This document shows, piece after piece, positions 34,793-46,476 of a stretch of DNA of 64,000 nucleotides. The notes under the pieces are model-generated. The model saw nothing but the letters and a program-made list of their open reading frames with translations, searched no databases and was not told the origin of the DNA. Positions within the stretch are counted from its first letter, which is position 1. Each line of letters starts with the position of its first letter. Position numbers and translations under genes: made by a program. The DNA is taken from positions 37,642,001 through 37,706,000 of the forward strand of contig NC_056752.1 in assembly GCF_018687715.1 (NCBI RefSeq), given 5' to 3'. Source of the stretch: Carya illinoinensis. Lineage: Eukaryota; Streptophyta; Magnoliopsida; Fagales; Juglandaceae.

Positions 34793-34795
<3 letters not shown>

Positions 34796-35120
34796 CAGAC
34801 CACTGTGAGGCGTTTTTGTGTTTCCATCGAAGGGAGGGAGAGGTGGGTGCGAGCAGGTTTAGACTTTATTTTTCTGAATGCTGAAGTGGCAGTTTCTTAT
34901 TGGTATCCGTTAAACTCTATCTATAGGATGGACCTGTCCAAAGAGGAACTGATGTTACTTTGTAGGACACGTTTAAATTCCTTTTAATATTTTAAAAAGT
35001 GGTGTAAGAAGATACTTTGAAAAGTATTGATCTTTTTAAACCACTCCATTACATCACTCATTTTCCTCCTCTTACTTCATTTGCTTCTGTGATGAGCAGG
35101 CTGCAGAAAAGAGAAAATGA

Positions 35121-36127
35121 CATGAATTAAAGTAAGTTCTTGTGGCACGTGTGGGAATGCATCTTGCAAATTGATCTTGTTGCGGTGCTGCCAGTGATTG
35201 AAGTGCCGAGGCAAGCATCTCAAAGATGGCATAGACTCGTGCCATCAATCGACTATCGAACCATAAGTTGTTCCACATTTCAATATCCAGAAACCATTTC
35301 CAATTATCCTGAAACAGCTATCATCCCCTGAAACAACAGCAGGCCAACTTGTCACATGTATTACCAGTTCCTAACTTATTGTATACAAATCCAAACATTT
35401 TTACAGATGGAATTTGCCATTCTAATCAAGTGTTCGATATTGGAAATTCAGTATCGGAAAGGGTGTTTGCTGTGGTGATTAACCAGAGTTGTTCACTGTT
35501 GATTTGGGATGGAAATTATGGTTTCTTCCGTGTATTCTCTTCAATGTACTCGCATTGACTTTCGAGTGGCATGGATTGCTGTATTCTCACACGCACGCAC
35601 GCACACATTTTGGTCTAGACCTTGTTTTCTTTACCCGACTTTTGTCGGCTGCCTTGATTCTGTGGCAAGTTTCACTGGGGCCAGCTATTTGCTTTAGCTG
35701 CTGCTTTAATACGTGACCGTATCCTAATTGTGGCGTGGTTGGTAATCTGTGCCATCAGTTATGTTCACATTTTAATGCCTTTCAAGTCGTCTTCCCACTA
35801 CGGGTCTTGTACAGTCACGATGTTTCTTGGATATACCAATAATATTTCTTCCGAGTCTCGGATATTGGTTATCCTCACAACTATTACAACATTGCAAGGT
35901 TTCTTAGAATTAGGTATGTTACAAACCTTTTTCATGTGATAATTGTTTGCCTTACCTTGGAGTCATGTTAAAATCCTTTTCATTGGGCACATTAGATGTT
36001 TTTAAGATCGTTGGTTCTGACTAAGAACTATTCTCGGTAAGTTCCTCTTATATTAATATATGATAATTTGCCAACATTATAAGATAAAAAAGGTAATAAA
36101 GGAATAAAAAAGGAAAATGAGTAGGTA
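35121..36127 (+). other. J-protein 3' flank and intergenic DNA
   Basis: Probably contains the 3' untranslated region. No further gene, repeat or RNA recognised. Confidence 0.45.
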
Positions 36128-36326
36128 ATTCTTGTTTGTTTTGTAAGATGAGATGAGATAAATTGAAATAAAAATTACGAGTTGAATAAAATATTGTTAT
36201 AATATCTTTTTTTAATCTGATTTTTATTTTAAAATTAAGAAAATTGAATTATTTATTTTATTTTATATTAAAATTTTAAAAATTTATAATAATTAAATAA
36301 AAATAATCGTAAAAACAAACGAAAGC
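36128..36326. mobile_element. Tourist-like MITE upstream of the YTH gene
   Basis: TTCTTGTTTGTTTTG at the left and, reversed, GCTTTCGTTTGTTTT at the right, with AAGATGAGATGAGATAAA just inside the left end, matching the MITE at 20452. About 100 bp from the presumed YTH promoter. Confidence 0.6.
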
Positions 36327-36429
36327 ATCGCTACAAGGATAGCCACCCAATCCGAATTTTAATGACCGTGGCAATCTAGATACTTCTGACACCTTGTAGG
36401 GGTATTATCGTCACAAGAAAATTACAGTA

Positions 36430-36720
36430 AAACGCTTCGTATCGATTGGGAATCTCTTTCCCCTCCCTGGTTGCAACCGCCTTCTTTTCAAGTTTTCTTT
36501 CTTTCCTTTTCCCCTAGGGTTTTTTAGGTGCGTTTCCTTCGCACAAAATATGCTGCAGAAAACCCTTTCCTCTCTCTCTAATTAATCCAATTACCCTCTC
36601 AAACCATGGCCTGATTCAGCTCCTCTTTTTATTTGGTAATAATCCTTCCTACTCGACTTTCATCTTTATTTTTCATTTCTACCCTTGTAGCTGTAGTGGT
36701 TGGGTTCAGGTACTCCGTGG
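36430..36720 (+). other. Presumed 5' leader exon of the YTH gene
   Basis: Pyrimidine-rich leader (CTTTCTTTCCTTTTCCCC) with CTAGGGTTT, a telo-box-like motif common in plant leaders, followed by a long intron up to 38.6 kb. No ATG here opens a useful frame. Confidence 0.4.
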
Positions 36721-37133
36721 CGCGTAAAGCTTTCAAGTTCAATTACAGATTATTTTTCTTTTGGGTTTTATTATGGTTTTGTTTATGAATTCGTGTATCA
36801 GCTGTTCAATCTTAGAGTGGACGCTCTTGTTTTATAGATTTGGGAGGGCGGTTTTGTTATTTGTGCGAATCGCTATTTGAACTATTGGATTGCCATGCTT
36901 ATTTGGATTTGAAAGTCGAATTTATGTATATGTTTGGTTGAGAAGTTTCTGTTTGCTGTTTGTGACTCGTCTAGTTTAGTTTAAACAGTATATGCATACA
37001 TAAATACTCGCAAACATATGTATTTGGTAGTTAGAAGCTGCGGCACATAATTTAAGAGTTGGGGTTTTATTGTTTGTGTTTTATAGTGTTTTATTGTTTT
37101 TTTCTTTTTTCTTTTTCTTTTTTTTTTTTTGTG

Positions 37134-37135
<2 letters not shown>

Positions 37136-37167
<32 letters not shown>
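37136..37167 (+). repeat. 32-base guanine homopolymer
   Basis: Uninterrupted G run after a T-rich tract in the YTH leader intron; length is likely unreliable in sequencing. Confidence 0.95.
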
Positions 37168-37168
<1 letters not shown>

Positions 37169-37479
37169 GGAATTCAAAGTGTTACTTGCTATAAAAGCTT
37201 CTCTGGTGGTTTGTTTATGCTGTCCTTAGTTATATAGTTGATGCTGTTTTTGGTTCAATAGTCGTGACTGATGGAGGGGATTGGGATCTTTAGATTTCCC
37301 AAGGTACCTCACGTTGGTGCTCTTCAGGTGCTAATCATTATCTCCGATCAAATGGTTCGGACTTCTACATCTCATAATAAAAATTAATGATATAATATGA
37401 AGCAAGGAAAAATTAATGAGATCATATATATTGTAAATGAAAAGATGAAAAAATTTGCCTGGAATGGGTGACTATTCCC

Positions 37480-37893
37480 CTTTTTTGGTTAGTGTTTTGA
37501 GGAATAGCTATTCCCTATGGATATCCATTCCCCAAAATGAGGAATAGCTATTCCTCTAAACGAGGGGAATATCTATTGCTTGGCGTGGAATGCATTTTTT
37601 TAAACAAATTTACAAACCTTCAAACTAAAAAAATAATCTTGGACATTTGGGAGTTGGCCAGCCACCCCCACAAAGCGGTGGGGGGTATTTGGTGTTGGTT
37701 GGATCACTCATGTGCTGCCATTGGGGGTGGTTTTCTTTTTGGGGCTTGGATACTTCAGGAATCTGCATTAATTTCTATGTGAAACTTATCTATTGCCACC
37801 AGTCAAAAGATAGGAACCTCCATTTCTATTCCTAAAGGAATGGGAATAGGCATTGCTCAAGAATAGGAATACTCATTCTGCATACTAAACGTG
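37480..37893. mobile_element. MITE relic
   Basis: Contains many inverted GGAATAGCTATTCC blocks and a right end TACTAAACGTGCC typical of ACGTTTGG-ended MITEs. The left end is degraded. Confidence 0.45.
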
Positions 37894-37954
37894 CCATTAA
37901 TTAAAAATAATGGTTAGGATTTGAAGATCATCATCCTATTGGATGTATTGGTTT

Positions 37955-38045
37955 TTTTTTTTTTTTTGTAATCAGAAGTTGATCCCTCAAGGGCCCAAGG
38001 CTGAGTAGGTTTTCATGCCAAAGGGATAAAAAAATTTGATTGATT
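37955..38045 (-). mobile_element. Short LINE-tail-like insertion (tentative)
   Basis: A 17-base T run followed by about 70 bp of non-coding DNA, bounded by similar ATTGGATGTATT and ATAGGATATATT. Looks like a minus-strand 3'-end insertion. Confidence 0.3.
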
Positions 38046-38649
38046 CAATAGGATATATTTAACGGCTATTTTTGGTCTGGAATTGGTCTTTGGGTATGCT
38101 ATCCTTGCCACCCCACTTTCTTTTCACCAATCAACATGCTGATTGCTTTCTTGTGGAGCTATCTGAGATGGATAAAAGTCTTGAGCTCCTTTTGGCGACT
38201 TGTTATTTGGGAGTTTGTTACTCTTTGTTAAGTAGAAGTTAAAAGTGCTGTTAGTGTTTCCAATGTAATGGTCTGCATTTCCCTGTTATGAATCTGGTCA
38301 GCATAGTTCTCTTAATGCCCCTTTTTTTCAGTAGGGCATGTTGAAATGTAGTGTATGCTTACTTTTTATTTATCATGTATAGGGGTGGCAGTCCTGGAAT
38401 GGAAATGTATAATGTTTCTGAACATGGAAACACAGAGACTTATCTGGTACTTTCTCAATAATTGGCAGAATTTCCTTCTTTATAGCCGTCCCTTTGTCAA
38501 TTCTTTGTTTAATGGTCTTGTAACGTCAGTTTTTATATCATTTTTAGTTAGGTAGACGTTCAATAACATCTCCATGCATTGAGTTTTAGATTCAAGGTGC
38601 TGAATCAAACCCACACCTGACAAGTCCATTACTTGAACAAATTGGAGCC

Positions 38650-41600
38650 ATGTACAACGAAGGAGCCCCTGAATTTGTTGTTGATCAGGGCTTGTATTAT
38701 CCTGCTGCCACCAACTATGGATATTATTGTACAGGTAAACTGAATGCCTTATTTTCAGTAGGCTAGGACTGTGCCTGGTAGTTTCTCACTTTTTGTATCT
38801 TTGTAATTGAATGTTGATAGGATTTGAATCACCTGGCGAATGGGAGGACCAACAAAGGATTTTTGGTGTAGATGGTCCGGATATTCAGTACACAGTTAGT
38901 GAAATCTCTCTCTCTCTCTCTCTCCCCCCCGGCCCCCCACCCAACACCCACACCCACACTCACACTCACACTCAAAACCCACAAGTTGTTAATTGATAAC
39001 ATGCAAGATGTTACTGTTCTGAACTTCAAATGATTCTGCTTCAGGGTGCACAAAATGAAAGTTCGCCTTATGTATATTATACGCCTGGCTATGGATATGC
39101 ACAGTCGCCATACAACCCATACAATCCTTACATACCTGGTGCTATGATAGGTGTTGAAAGTCAATTTGCAGGGGCACAGCAGTATTACACTATCCCCCCT
39201 TATCAGAACCCTGTCTCTCCTCCTGCTTATGTTCCCTTCTTCGTTCAACAAGATATTGTCCCTAGTACTTCAGCCGAACCCTTGTATGATAACGGTGCAT
39301 CAATGAATAGGCCTGAAGGAAGAGGTTTGAAACAGAACTTCAGTTCAGCTACTGGAGCCTTGCCTAGGAATTCCATAAAATCTGTTCCGAATCAGACAAG
39401 TTCCCTGGCCAGGGTATCAGAAGGCCCGAGAGCCCATGTCGGACCTAGCAAACAATCTACAATACATGGGAGTGCTGCTGGTAGTTTTCCCTCTCTGGTT
39501 TCAACAAATGTTCTTCAGGTATGATGCTTTTGCTTCTGTCAAAGGTCTTAATAATTCCCAGCCCTACCTTCCACCACCCCCCCCCCCCCCCCCCCCCCCC
39601 CCCCACCCAAAAAAAAAAATAAATAAATTAGGTGACATTATCTAGTCATTTTCATGTGTCAAACTGTTGGCATTCATATAGTGGTTCTCTTTTGTACTTC
39701 TGATTCTTCATTTCTATTACAGAGTAGAAATGCCTCTGGCTCAGTTCCAGCTGTGGATAACATTTCCAATGGAAAGGTTCTATCTCATCAAAGCCAATTG
39801 AAAGTAACTCTCCCTATCGGTAATGGTTTATCTGGCTTTGGATCAAGTGCTTACGGACAGGCTGGAGGGGCCAAGATACGGCCCAAGTTTCATGTTGGCA
39901 GAGCAATGAATGAGGCAATTGGAAGCTCGGATGCATTGGGTGAGCAGAATCGGGGCCCTAGAATTAACAGATCAAAAAATCAACTGGCTGTCAAAGCCTA
40001 CACAAACAGGATGGGAGAGGATGTGCAGGGAAATATTATTATCTCTACTGATCAGTATAACAAGGATGAATTTCCCATTGATTACGTGGATGCAAAGTTT
40101 TTTGTAATAAAATCATACAGTGAGGATGATGTGCACAAGAGTATTAAGTATAATGTTTGGTCATCTACACCCCATGGAAACAAGAAGTTGGATACTGCTT
40201 TTGAAGATGCACAGAGAATAGGTGTAGGAAAGACTAGAAGCTGTCCTATCTTCCTCTTCTTCTCTGTGAGTTTTCTTATTGTATAGTATGGCTATTTATT
40301 CACATTGTTACTTCACAGATTTCTTTATTCTATTCCAACTTTCTGAAGCAGAAAGTGTCTTGTTTTATGAGCCGTACTCATGTTAGGTTGTTTTGAACAG
40401 GTTAATGCAAGTGGTCAATTCTGTGGTGTTGCAGAGATGGTTGGCCCAGTCGACTTCAATAAGGATATGGATTTTTGGCAGCAAGATAAATGGAGTGGGA
40501 GCTTCCCTGTGAAGTGGCACATCATCAAAGATGTCCCGAACACCAATTTTAGACACATAATTTTAGAAAATAACGAGAACAAACCAGTGACTAATAGCAG
40601 AGACACACAAGAGGTATGTCTACCTGTCGGGTTTACTGCGTTGGGTTTCTTTAGGAAATATTTTGAATGTGGCAGCATACTGTGGTTAGAACTTCATTCG
40701 GTTTTGTTTTGTTTTGCATTGTTTGCTCGATTTTAGTGGGTTTGTGCTGACCAAGATGTGATGAACCCACTGATAAAAGAGATGTGATCAACACATCATA
40801 GACCAACATGGTTTATGAGCCATTTGGTTGAGACATGAATATGCCATTATTGTTTTGAATGTTGTAGAAAAATCTTTCTGGTAAGTTAAAATATTTTATT
40901 CATTATGGAAAATCAGGCATAGCCCAACACAAGAAGTACATAAGAGAGAACACCTAATTAAGAGGAAGAAATAGATACAAGGAAATCATAAAAATCAAGC
41001 CCACTGAAGTCAATAACTTTATAACCCATAGGAATAATGTCTTAAAAGAGAACAATCTAATCTCCTCCTGTGAGCATTACCTATCTTCAAAAAAAAAAAA
41101 ACTATCGTTTACTTGGGCATTACCTCCTTGTGAGCATTACCTCCTTGTGTACTTGGGCTATGCCTATTCTTATTAATACTATTGTTTACTTATCAAAAAA
41201 AAAAAAACCTATCTTCAAAATTCTGATCATTTTGCTCCTTTCATATGCACCATAGAATACAAATAGGAATCTTCTCCCACACAGCTGCAATTCGTGAATA
41301 CCACAAATGCTTCTTCAGCTGGCCAGAAGCTTGGCCACTCCTGCAGGCATAACCCAAGCTAGTCCCATTCTTCCAAAGAAACATCTCATGAAGCCCAGGC
41401 AACCTCACAATGGAGTGACAGTTGATTGAATGTTATAGAAAATACCTGATATATGGGTTTTTTTTTTTTTTTTTTTTTGCCCTGTGAACAATATTTTAGA
41501 CATTGACCCCCCAAAATAGTCAATTTTGGGGTTGGCTATCCCTTTTTACCATTCAAATGTCTGTGGGACAATTTTTTTATTTTTGACAAGTATCTGGGAC

Positions 41601-42860
41601 AATATATCTAAATAAATAAGGTGAATTTGTGATTTTTAAGAGCCTTCGCCAATGCTCTTTCATTCCCCCTATTTTGTTCTGTTTCCAATATTTTATCAGG
41701 ATTTGACATTTTTATTGTAATTAATTCAATTAAAATCCTGTAAAAGCATATTTTACCATGTTCTACCCAAGGCCTTTCTTTGCCTTTGCCCTCTGGATAA
41801 TCTCTTTTTAAGTTTTACTTTCATCGGATCATGCTCTTATCATCATCGTCATCATCAAATAGCTCCTTCAAGTTGAACCGTATTTTTTGTTGTATTAATT
41901 TTTAGATCTTGCAAATTACGAATTCCTAGGCAAATCATATTTGATGGTTTGGTAAAATGAGTGGAGGTCATCATAATTAGAGACGGTTGAGTTTATGAGA
42001 CAAATTGGAGCACTTCAGATAGATGTAATGGAGAGGAGACAATCCTAAATAGGGCTGACTGGAAAAATGTGATATGTGCAGCCAACCCCTGGTAGAGAGG
42101 ACATGGCTTCATTGAGTGACAATTAATAATATACAACTTTTCTTGATTGGAATTAGTCTGATTTTGGAGCTTGAGTCTGTCATTTGAAATGGGATATTTT
42201 CTGTTCCTTTCCCTAAAATTGACCCTTTAAACAAATATTGTTGCCATGCAGATAATGCATAAGAAAGGTCAGGAGATGATGAAGATTTTCAAAAGTTTCA
42301 CGTTAAAGACGTCCTTACTTGATGACTTCATGTACTATGAAACTCGTCAGAAAATCATGCAGGAAGAGAAAGCCAGGTTACTTGTTAAAAGCTTTGATGG
42401 TCCTTATTTTGTACCTGCATTGGATCCCCCTCGCAAGCTAAATAGTGTTCTTGAGCTACCTCCAAGTGAAGATGAAAATATTACCAAGCCCAATGATGGT
42501 CCAAATAGCTCAATAAAGATTGGTGTCTTTGCTCCCAAGCAGGTTTCTTATAATTCTGATGTTACCAACACAAGTATCGAACATGGAAATGCAGAGCAAA
42601 TTGCAGTCGAGGCAAAAAATGATGTTGTATCTACTTTAAAGATTGGTTCGGTTACCATAAGCCCCAAGCAAGCTGAGCCTAAGCCCTTACTGGCTGTCGG
42701 GATCGCTAATAATGATGTTGTAACTGTAGGCTCAGTGCCTATCAAAGTTAATGGATTTGCTGAATCTGGTTTTCTAACAGTTGGGACCATTCCGCTTGAT
42801 CCCAGGGCACTGCAGCTTGACAAGGGGAGTGGTTCTGTCAACAATGGATCCCAACGTTAA
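38650..42860 (+). CDS. YTH-domain m6A RNA reader, ECT family
   Basis: Exons: 38650-38734, 38821-38894, 39045-39518, 39723-40265, 40401-40613, 42252-42860, all GT-AG and in frame, giving 665 residues. The first ATG is [17 protein letters not shown]; the frame stays open upstream to about 38577, so a short upstream coding exon is possible. The N-terminal half is a Tyr/Pro/Asn-rich disordered region ([14 protein letters not shown]) as in ECT proteins. The YTH domain spans about residues 334-480. It shows [20 protein letters not shown] and the three cage tryptophans W357, W418 and W423 (NVWSS, FWQQDKW) that hold N6-methyladenosine, plus [18 protein letters not shown] proteins act in the cytoplasm on mRNA fate and growth. 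The gene appears intact. Intron 5 carries a nested LINE. Which ECT clade it belongs to is not resolved. Confidence 0.93.
39577..39604 (+). repeat. Cytosine homopolymer in YTH intron 3
   Basis: About 28 uninterrupted C residues followed by an A run, in the intron at 39519-39722. Confidence 0.95.
40873..41425 (-). mobile_element. LINE 3' fragment in YTH intron 5
   Basis: Flanked by ttgaatgttgtagaaaa (40855-40871) and ttgaatgttatagaaaa (41426-41442), a 17-bp duplication with one transition. The interior, reversed, encodes LINE zf-RVT-like residues (region 41220-41400) and a GGGCTATGCCTGA-like 3' end. 5'-truncated, opposite to the host gene. It was later hit by the insertion at 41091. Confidence 0.8.
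41091..41206 (+). mobile_element. 116-bp LINE tail nested in an older LINE
   Basis: Bounded by acctatcttcaa(aa) at 41079-41090 and 41207-41220. The insert ends with CTTGGGCTATGCCTATTC, TTTACTTATCA and a poly(A), the 3' terminus of the RNase H-less LINE family seen elsewhere here. It lies in the host gene's sense orientation. Confidence 0.8.
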
Positions 42861-43225
42861 TGATGCAGAGATTTTTCATGGCATTCGTTGTCTTGGGAAC
42901 TATTTTGTTGGAGGATGTTCTCTCTAGCTTTTGTGCAGGCAGATTAATGTCAACATCGAGGACATCATACTGAATCGCCGGGTTTTATTCGTTGATAAAT
43001 TGAAATGCTTGTTTCGAATCATCTTGATTGGTTTTCACTCCCTCCACGTTTGCTGCGGTTGTTTTGATCCACGCTTATACTCGTGTCTTGGTTTTCTTCT
43101 GGGCTTCTTTGTCGTTGCTCTGCTCGAATCAAGTCGAATACCTTGTAATCTCTTCTCTTGCATTTTTTTCTCTTCCATCAATATATTCAAGATTAAAAGA
43201 AAAAAAAAAAAAAAAAAAAAAAAGA
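42861..43225 (+). other. YTH gene 3' untranslated region
   Basis: Follows the TAA stop at 42858-42860. A 23-base A run at 43201-43223 after ATATATTCAAGATTAAAAG lies near the probable polyadenylation region. Confidence 0.5.
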
Positions 43226-45090
43226 GCAGAGAATTTTCTGTCAATTTCTATTTATGCACGCTGAAAGTTCATGATTAACTCGTTTAGGCTTATGCACCTC
43301 TTCTAAAAGAATTGCTGTTTGGAACATCTGTAGTGTTGGGAAAAACATTACCCATGTGTTTCACTTTGGTTTATTTTTTGTTGTCTGAATAAGACATTGA
43401 CTTAAATGAAGTACAATAAGAGAGGATGAAAAATCCCAACAATTATCGCCAAAACAAACAAAAAAACAAAAAATAAAATGAACTTTAAAGTTTTGGTCTC
43501 TTGCTAGAGAAGACTAGTCCCAAAGAAGAGCAACTTCTTCAATTTGATCTAAAGAGCCTGGAATTTGATGGCGGTGTGGCGGCCATGCGAGCTGTTTGAT
43601 GTACTTGAAGGCCATGCGCCGATGGCTTTCACACAAAATTTCAAGAGAACAAATGAAAAAGGACATTCTATTTCATTTTGGGATTTGACGTTTGATCGTT
43701 GGCAACTATAAATGTGATTAGCACTCCATTTCGGAACTAAATTTGACAATCAAGAAAACTTAGCATTTCTGCACCTATTTTTAATTTTTTTTTTCTTTTT
43801 TCCGATATAGGTATGTGATGTAAGAATAATGAGTATAACAACTCAATTAACTTAATAGAAAGAAAATCAAAAAAGAAAATTTAAAAGAGATGAGGTGTGG
43901 GATGCTGAATAGTATGACTCCATGAATAAAAGTTATTTTTTTTAAAAATTAATTCTTTTAAGTTCCTTAATTATGTTTAAATGAAAGGACAAATCAAAAA
44001 TCATTTTTATTTAAAAAAATCCAAGAATTAAAAATAAGTAGAAAATAGAAGATTTATATTAATAATTGGAGGACCAAATGGACTCTCAGGGAGAGTAGGA
44101 TGAGCTTATAATCACAAGAGCTTATTGTCGGGAGGATAAAGGCCCGTGAAAAAAGAATGTCAATAACCATGAAGTGCCAATTCATGATTCAAATTCACAC
44201 GTCATCAATCTCTAATCAATGATATGACGGGTAAGATTGCCTCTCTGCGTAATATGCGCCAATATTACGTGTCTGAGATATTGATTTCCTTCAAAATAAC
44301 GATTGACTATGAGTCTTAAATATACGCAATCTAACAAAAATTAAAGAAAATTGTATCATGAGGCAAGCCTCTACTATCATACAGCCACCCGCATAAATAG
44401 AAGTCAAAGAACATACTTAATATAATTTTTGAATTCCATACTCTCAAAATACTCTCCAGAATACATCTGATTTAGATATCGGAAGTGTCCCTAGACACAC
44501 TCAACTCCTTATACTTTTTTATTGAAAATTACTAGAAATTGTTAGCAGAGATATGAAACATGTCCACAACAATCATCTTCAATTTTGTTTTCAAATGAGG
44601 TGCTAAACTTCGTATGCAATTTGTTGCTATTTTATTATTATTATATTAATATTTATGGAAAACGATCATATATTGTAATCATTAAAAAATACAAAGAATA
44701 AGGATATGGAACATAAAGATGCTGCAATTTGCATCTTGAGTGTAATTACTGCAAAATGGTGTAAACGTGAAAAAATTGATATTAATATTTTTTTTTATTA
44801 ACTAAGAGAATACATGGAAGAGATATCAAGTTCGTTTACATATAAAATGTATTTAATCTCATTATATAATTCTTTTACATTTTTATATAAAGTATAATAA
44901 ATAATTTAATTTTTTTAAATTTTCAAATAATAATAATATTAAAAATAATCAATTTACTATATAAACCGTACGAAATTGAAAAAAATAAAAATAGAACTGG
45001 CACTGACGTGTCAGTCAGAAGTTGAGCCTGCATAGAAGTGGAGTCTGCAAATTGAGCGACTGAGCCGTGACTTTTGGATTACACGCTTTA
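43226..45090. other. Intergenic between YTH and DRM3 genes
   Basis: AT-rich, with no open frame of interest. An AATCTCATTATATAATTC...TTCAAATAATAATAATATT stretch at 44850-44950 resembles a degraded Tourist-like MITE arm. Confidence 0.45.
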
Positions 45091-45114
45091 TATGGGCCTA
45101 AGCCCTAACCGCCC

Positions 45115-45263
45115 GTGACGCTTTGCCCAATAGTTGTTTGTTCAGCTCACGACGAGTGTTGGCAGTGGCAGCGGTGTGTCCCACGCGCCGATGCTCCTCC
45201 CCCTCTGCAATTTTCCGCTTCTCTTGGTCTCGGCCTTTATCTCCGGGTTGGAATCCCCGATCA
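45115..45263 (+). other. Presumed 5' untranslated exon of the DRM3-like gene
   Basis: GC- and pyrimidine-rich leader ending GATCAG|GTACGC at 45263. It is followed by an intron that reaches the exon carrying the start codon near 46452-46479. Inferred from composition and splice consensus. Confidence 0.45.
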
Positions 45264-45835
45264 GGTACGCTGCTGGCTATCCCATTCACATCCACTAGCG
45301 GCTTCCCACTTCCCCCTCCCACATTTGGTCAAATTTTCGCTAACTTCTGAAGTCGACGGTTTCGATTTTCTTCGTTCGGTTTTTCGTTCTCGCATGGCGT
45401 CAATTTTGAAACCTATTGGGTCACTTAACGTTAAACTCGTATTTTCCTTCTGTTTTCATTTGTTTGGTTGTTGAGAAAACGAAGGACGCGTGAAGGAAAT
45501 CTTTTGAAGCTTTGAGTATGGTTCGTTCTCATCTTGAGAAAAGTTCGTGATGGAGGCTCAGAAATTCTTCTTTTATTTTTCTTACTTGTCCGTTGCCTAT
45601 AGGAGCATTTACTCTATCGCCCATAAATTTTTGTTTAAATGCCGGTGAATACTCACTTTCTGAAAGACAAGTTTTTTAGCTACGCATTGCAGCATATTGT
45701 GAGAGAAGCATATATATCAACCTTGAACTTAGCGCATAACCAAGATTAGTGTAATTACTTCATTGTGTTATTTCATAGCTAAGTATTTCGCATTCGGAAG
45801 CAGTGTTTTTAGGTAACTTATCAAAAAAATATATT

Positions 45836-46305
45836 TTTTTTCTAAGAACTAAAACTTCATTACATTACGCAAGACGCCCAGCCAGGTACATAGGCGTATC
45901 CAAGAGAGTTACCTATTTAAAAGTTAGAAAAAGATACACGAAATTCATTAAAAGTTAGCCCACTAAAATTAATAGAAGCTGTTCGAAGAGATTAGCCAAA
46001 ACTAAATTTTTGAAGTCCTCCGGCGTTAGTTCAAGATCCTCAAAATTTTTGTCATTCATTTTTATCCAAATACATCATACCAAGCAAGGAGGAACCATCT
46101 TCCACACCACCGCAATTTTTGAACTTCCTCCTAATTCTCTCCAAGTATAGAAAAGATTACCCTTCTGGGCACGATCCAATCCAAACTAATCCGTTTGAAG
46201 AAGTCACTTCACCAAGCATTATCCATCCGCAATAAAGTAGAAAATGGTCAAAGAATTTGCACTTCTCTTGCCATGCAACTCTAATTAGCGAGTATTGTAC
46301 TGCAC
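45836..46305 (-). mobile_element. LINE 3' fragment in DRM3 leader intron
   Basis: A T run near 45835-45842 followed by minus-strand sequence typical of the zf-RVT and 3' end of the LINE family in this window. The target duplication could not be identified. Confidence 0.5.
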
Positions 46306-46476
46306 ATAGGCTATGTATTCAAAATTGAAATTACATATAGTGATTTTGATTTGATTGCAGGCCAATTTTTGTTTATTATTTATGTACCAGACATTTAGCT
46401 AAAGGCTGAGTTGATGCAGTTTGTGGTGGAGTGCTAATTACTGTTTTGCAGCGCCGAAGCATTGTTTTATTTTGGC

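Larger units (their letters stand above)
25813..35120 (+). pseudogene. DNAJC17-like J-domain/RRM splicing-associated protein, J-domain interrupted
   Basis: Coding exons are 25813-26538, 26637-26819 and 35100-35120, joined by GT-AG introns in phase 0, 308 codons plus stop. The N-terminus MDIDVDHYGVLGL starts a J-domain with HPD. A coiled, charged region (KEREEEDRIAKKLREEIARI) and an RRM-like part (LLKVSWEKIGEDYTAEGLR, SALVVMENK) follow, and a short tail AAEKRK. The architecture matches DNAJC17, a nuclear J-protein linked to the spliceosome. Codons 29-42 are duplicated in tandem (25897-25938 and 25939-25980). The first copy has TAA at 25909-25911 where the second has TCA, so translation from the ATG ends after 32 residues. 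Everything downstream is open and spliceable. Either a recent null allele, a sequence error, or a pseudogene. Intron 3 is 8.3 kb and filled by a retroelement. Confidence 0.8.

Noticed and set aside
43028..43278. ORFs downstream of the YTH stop
   Set aside because: They lie in the 3' untranslated region, include a poly(A) run and have no recognisable domain.
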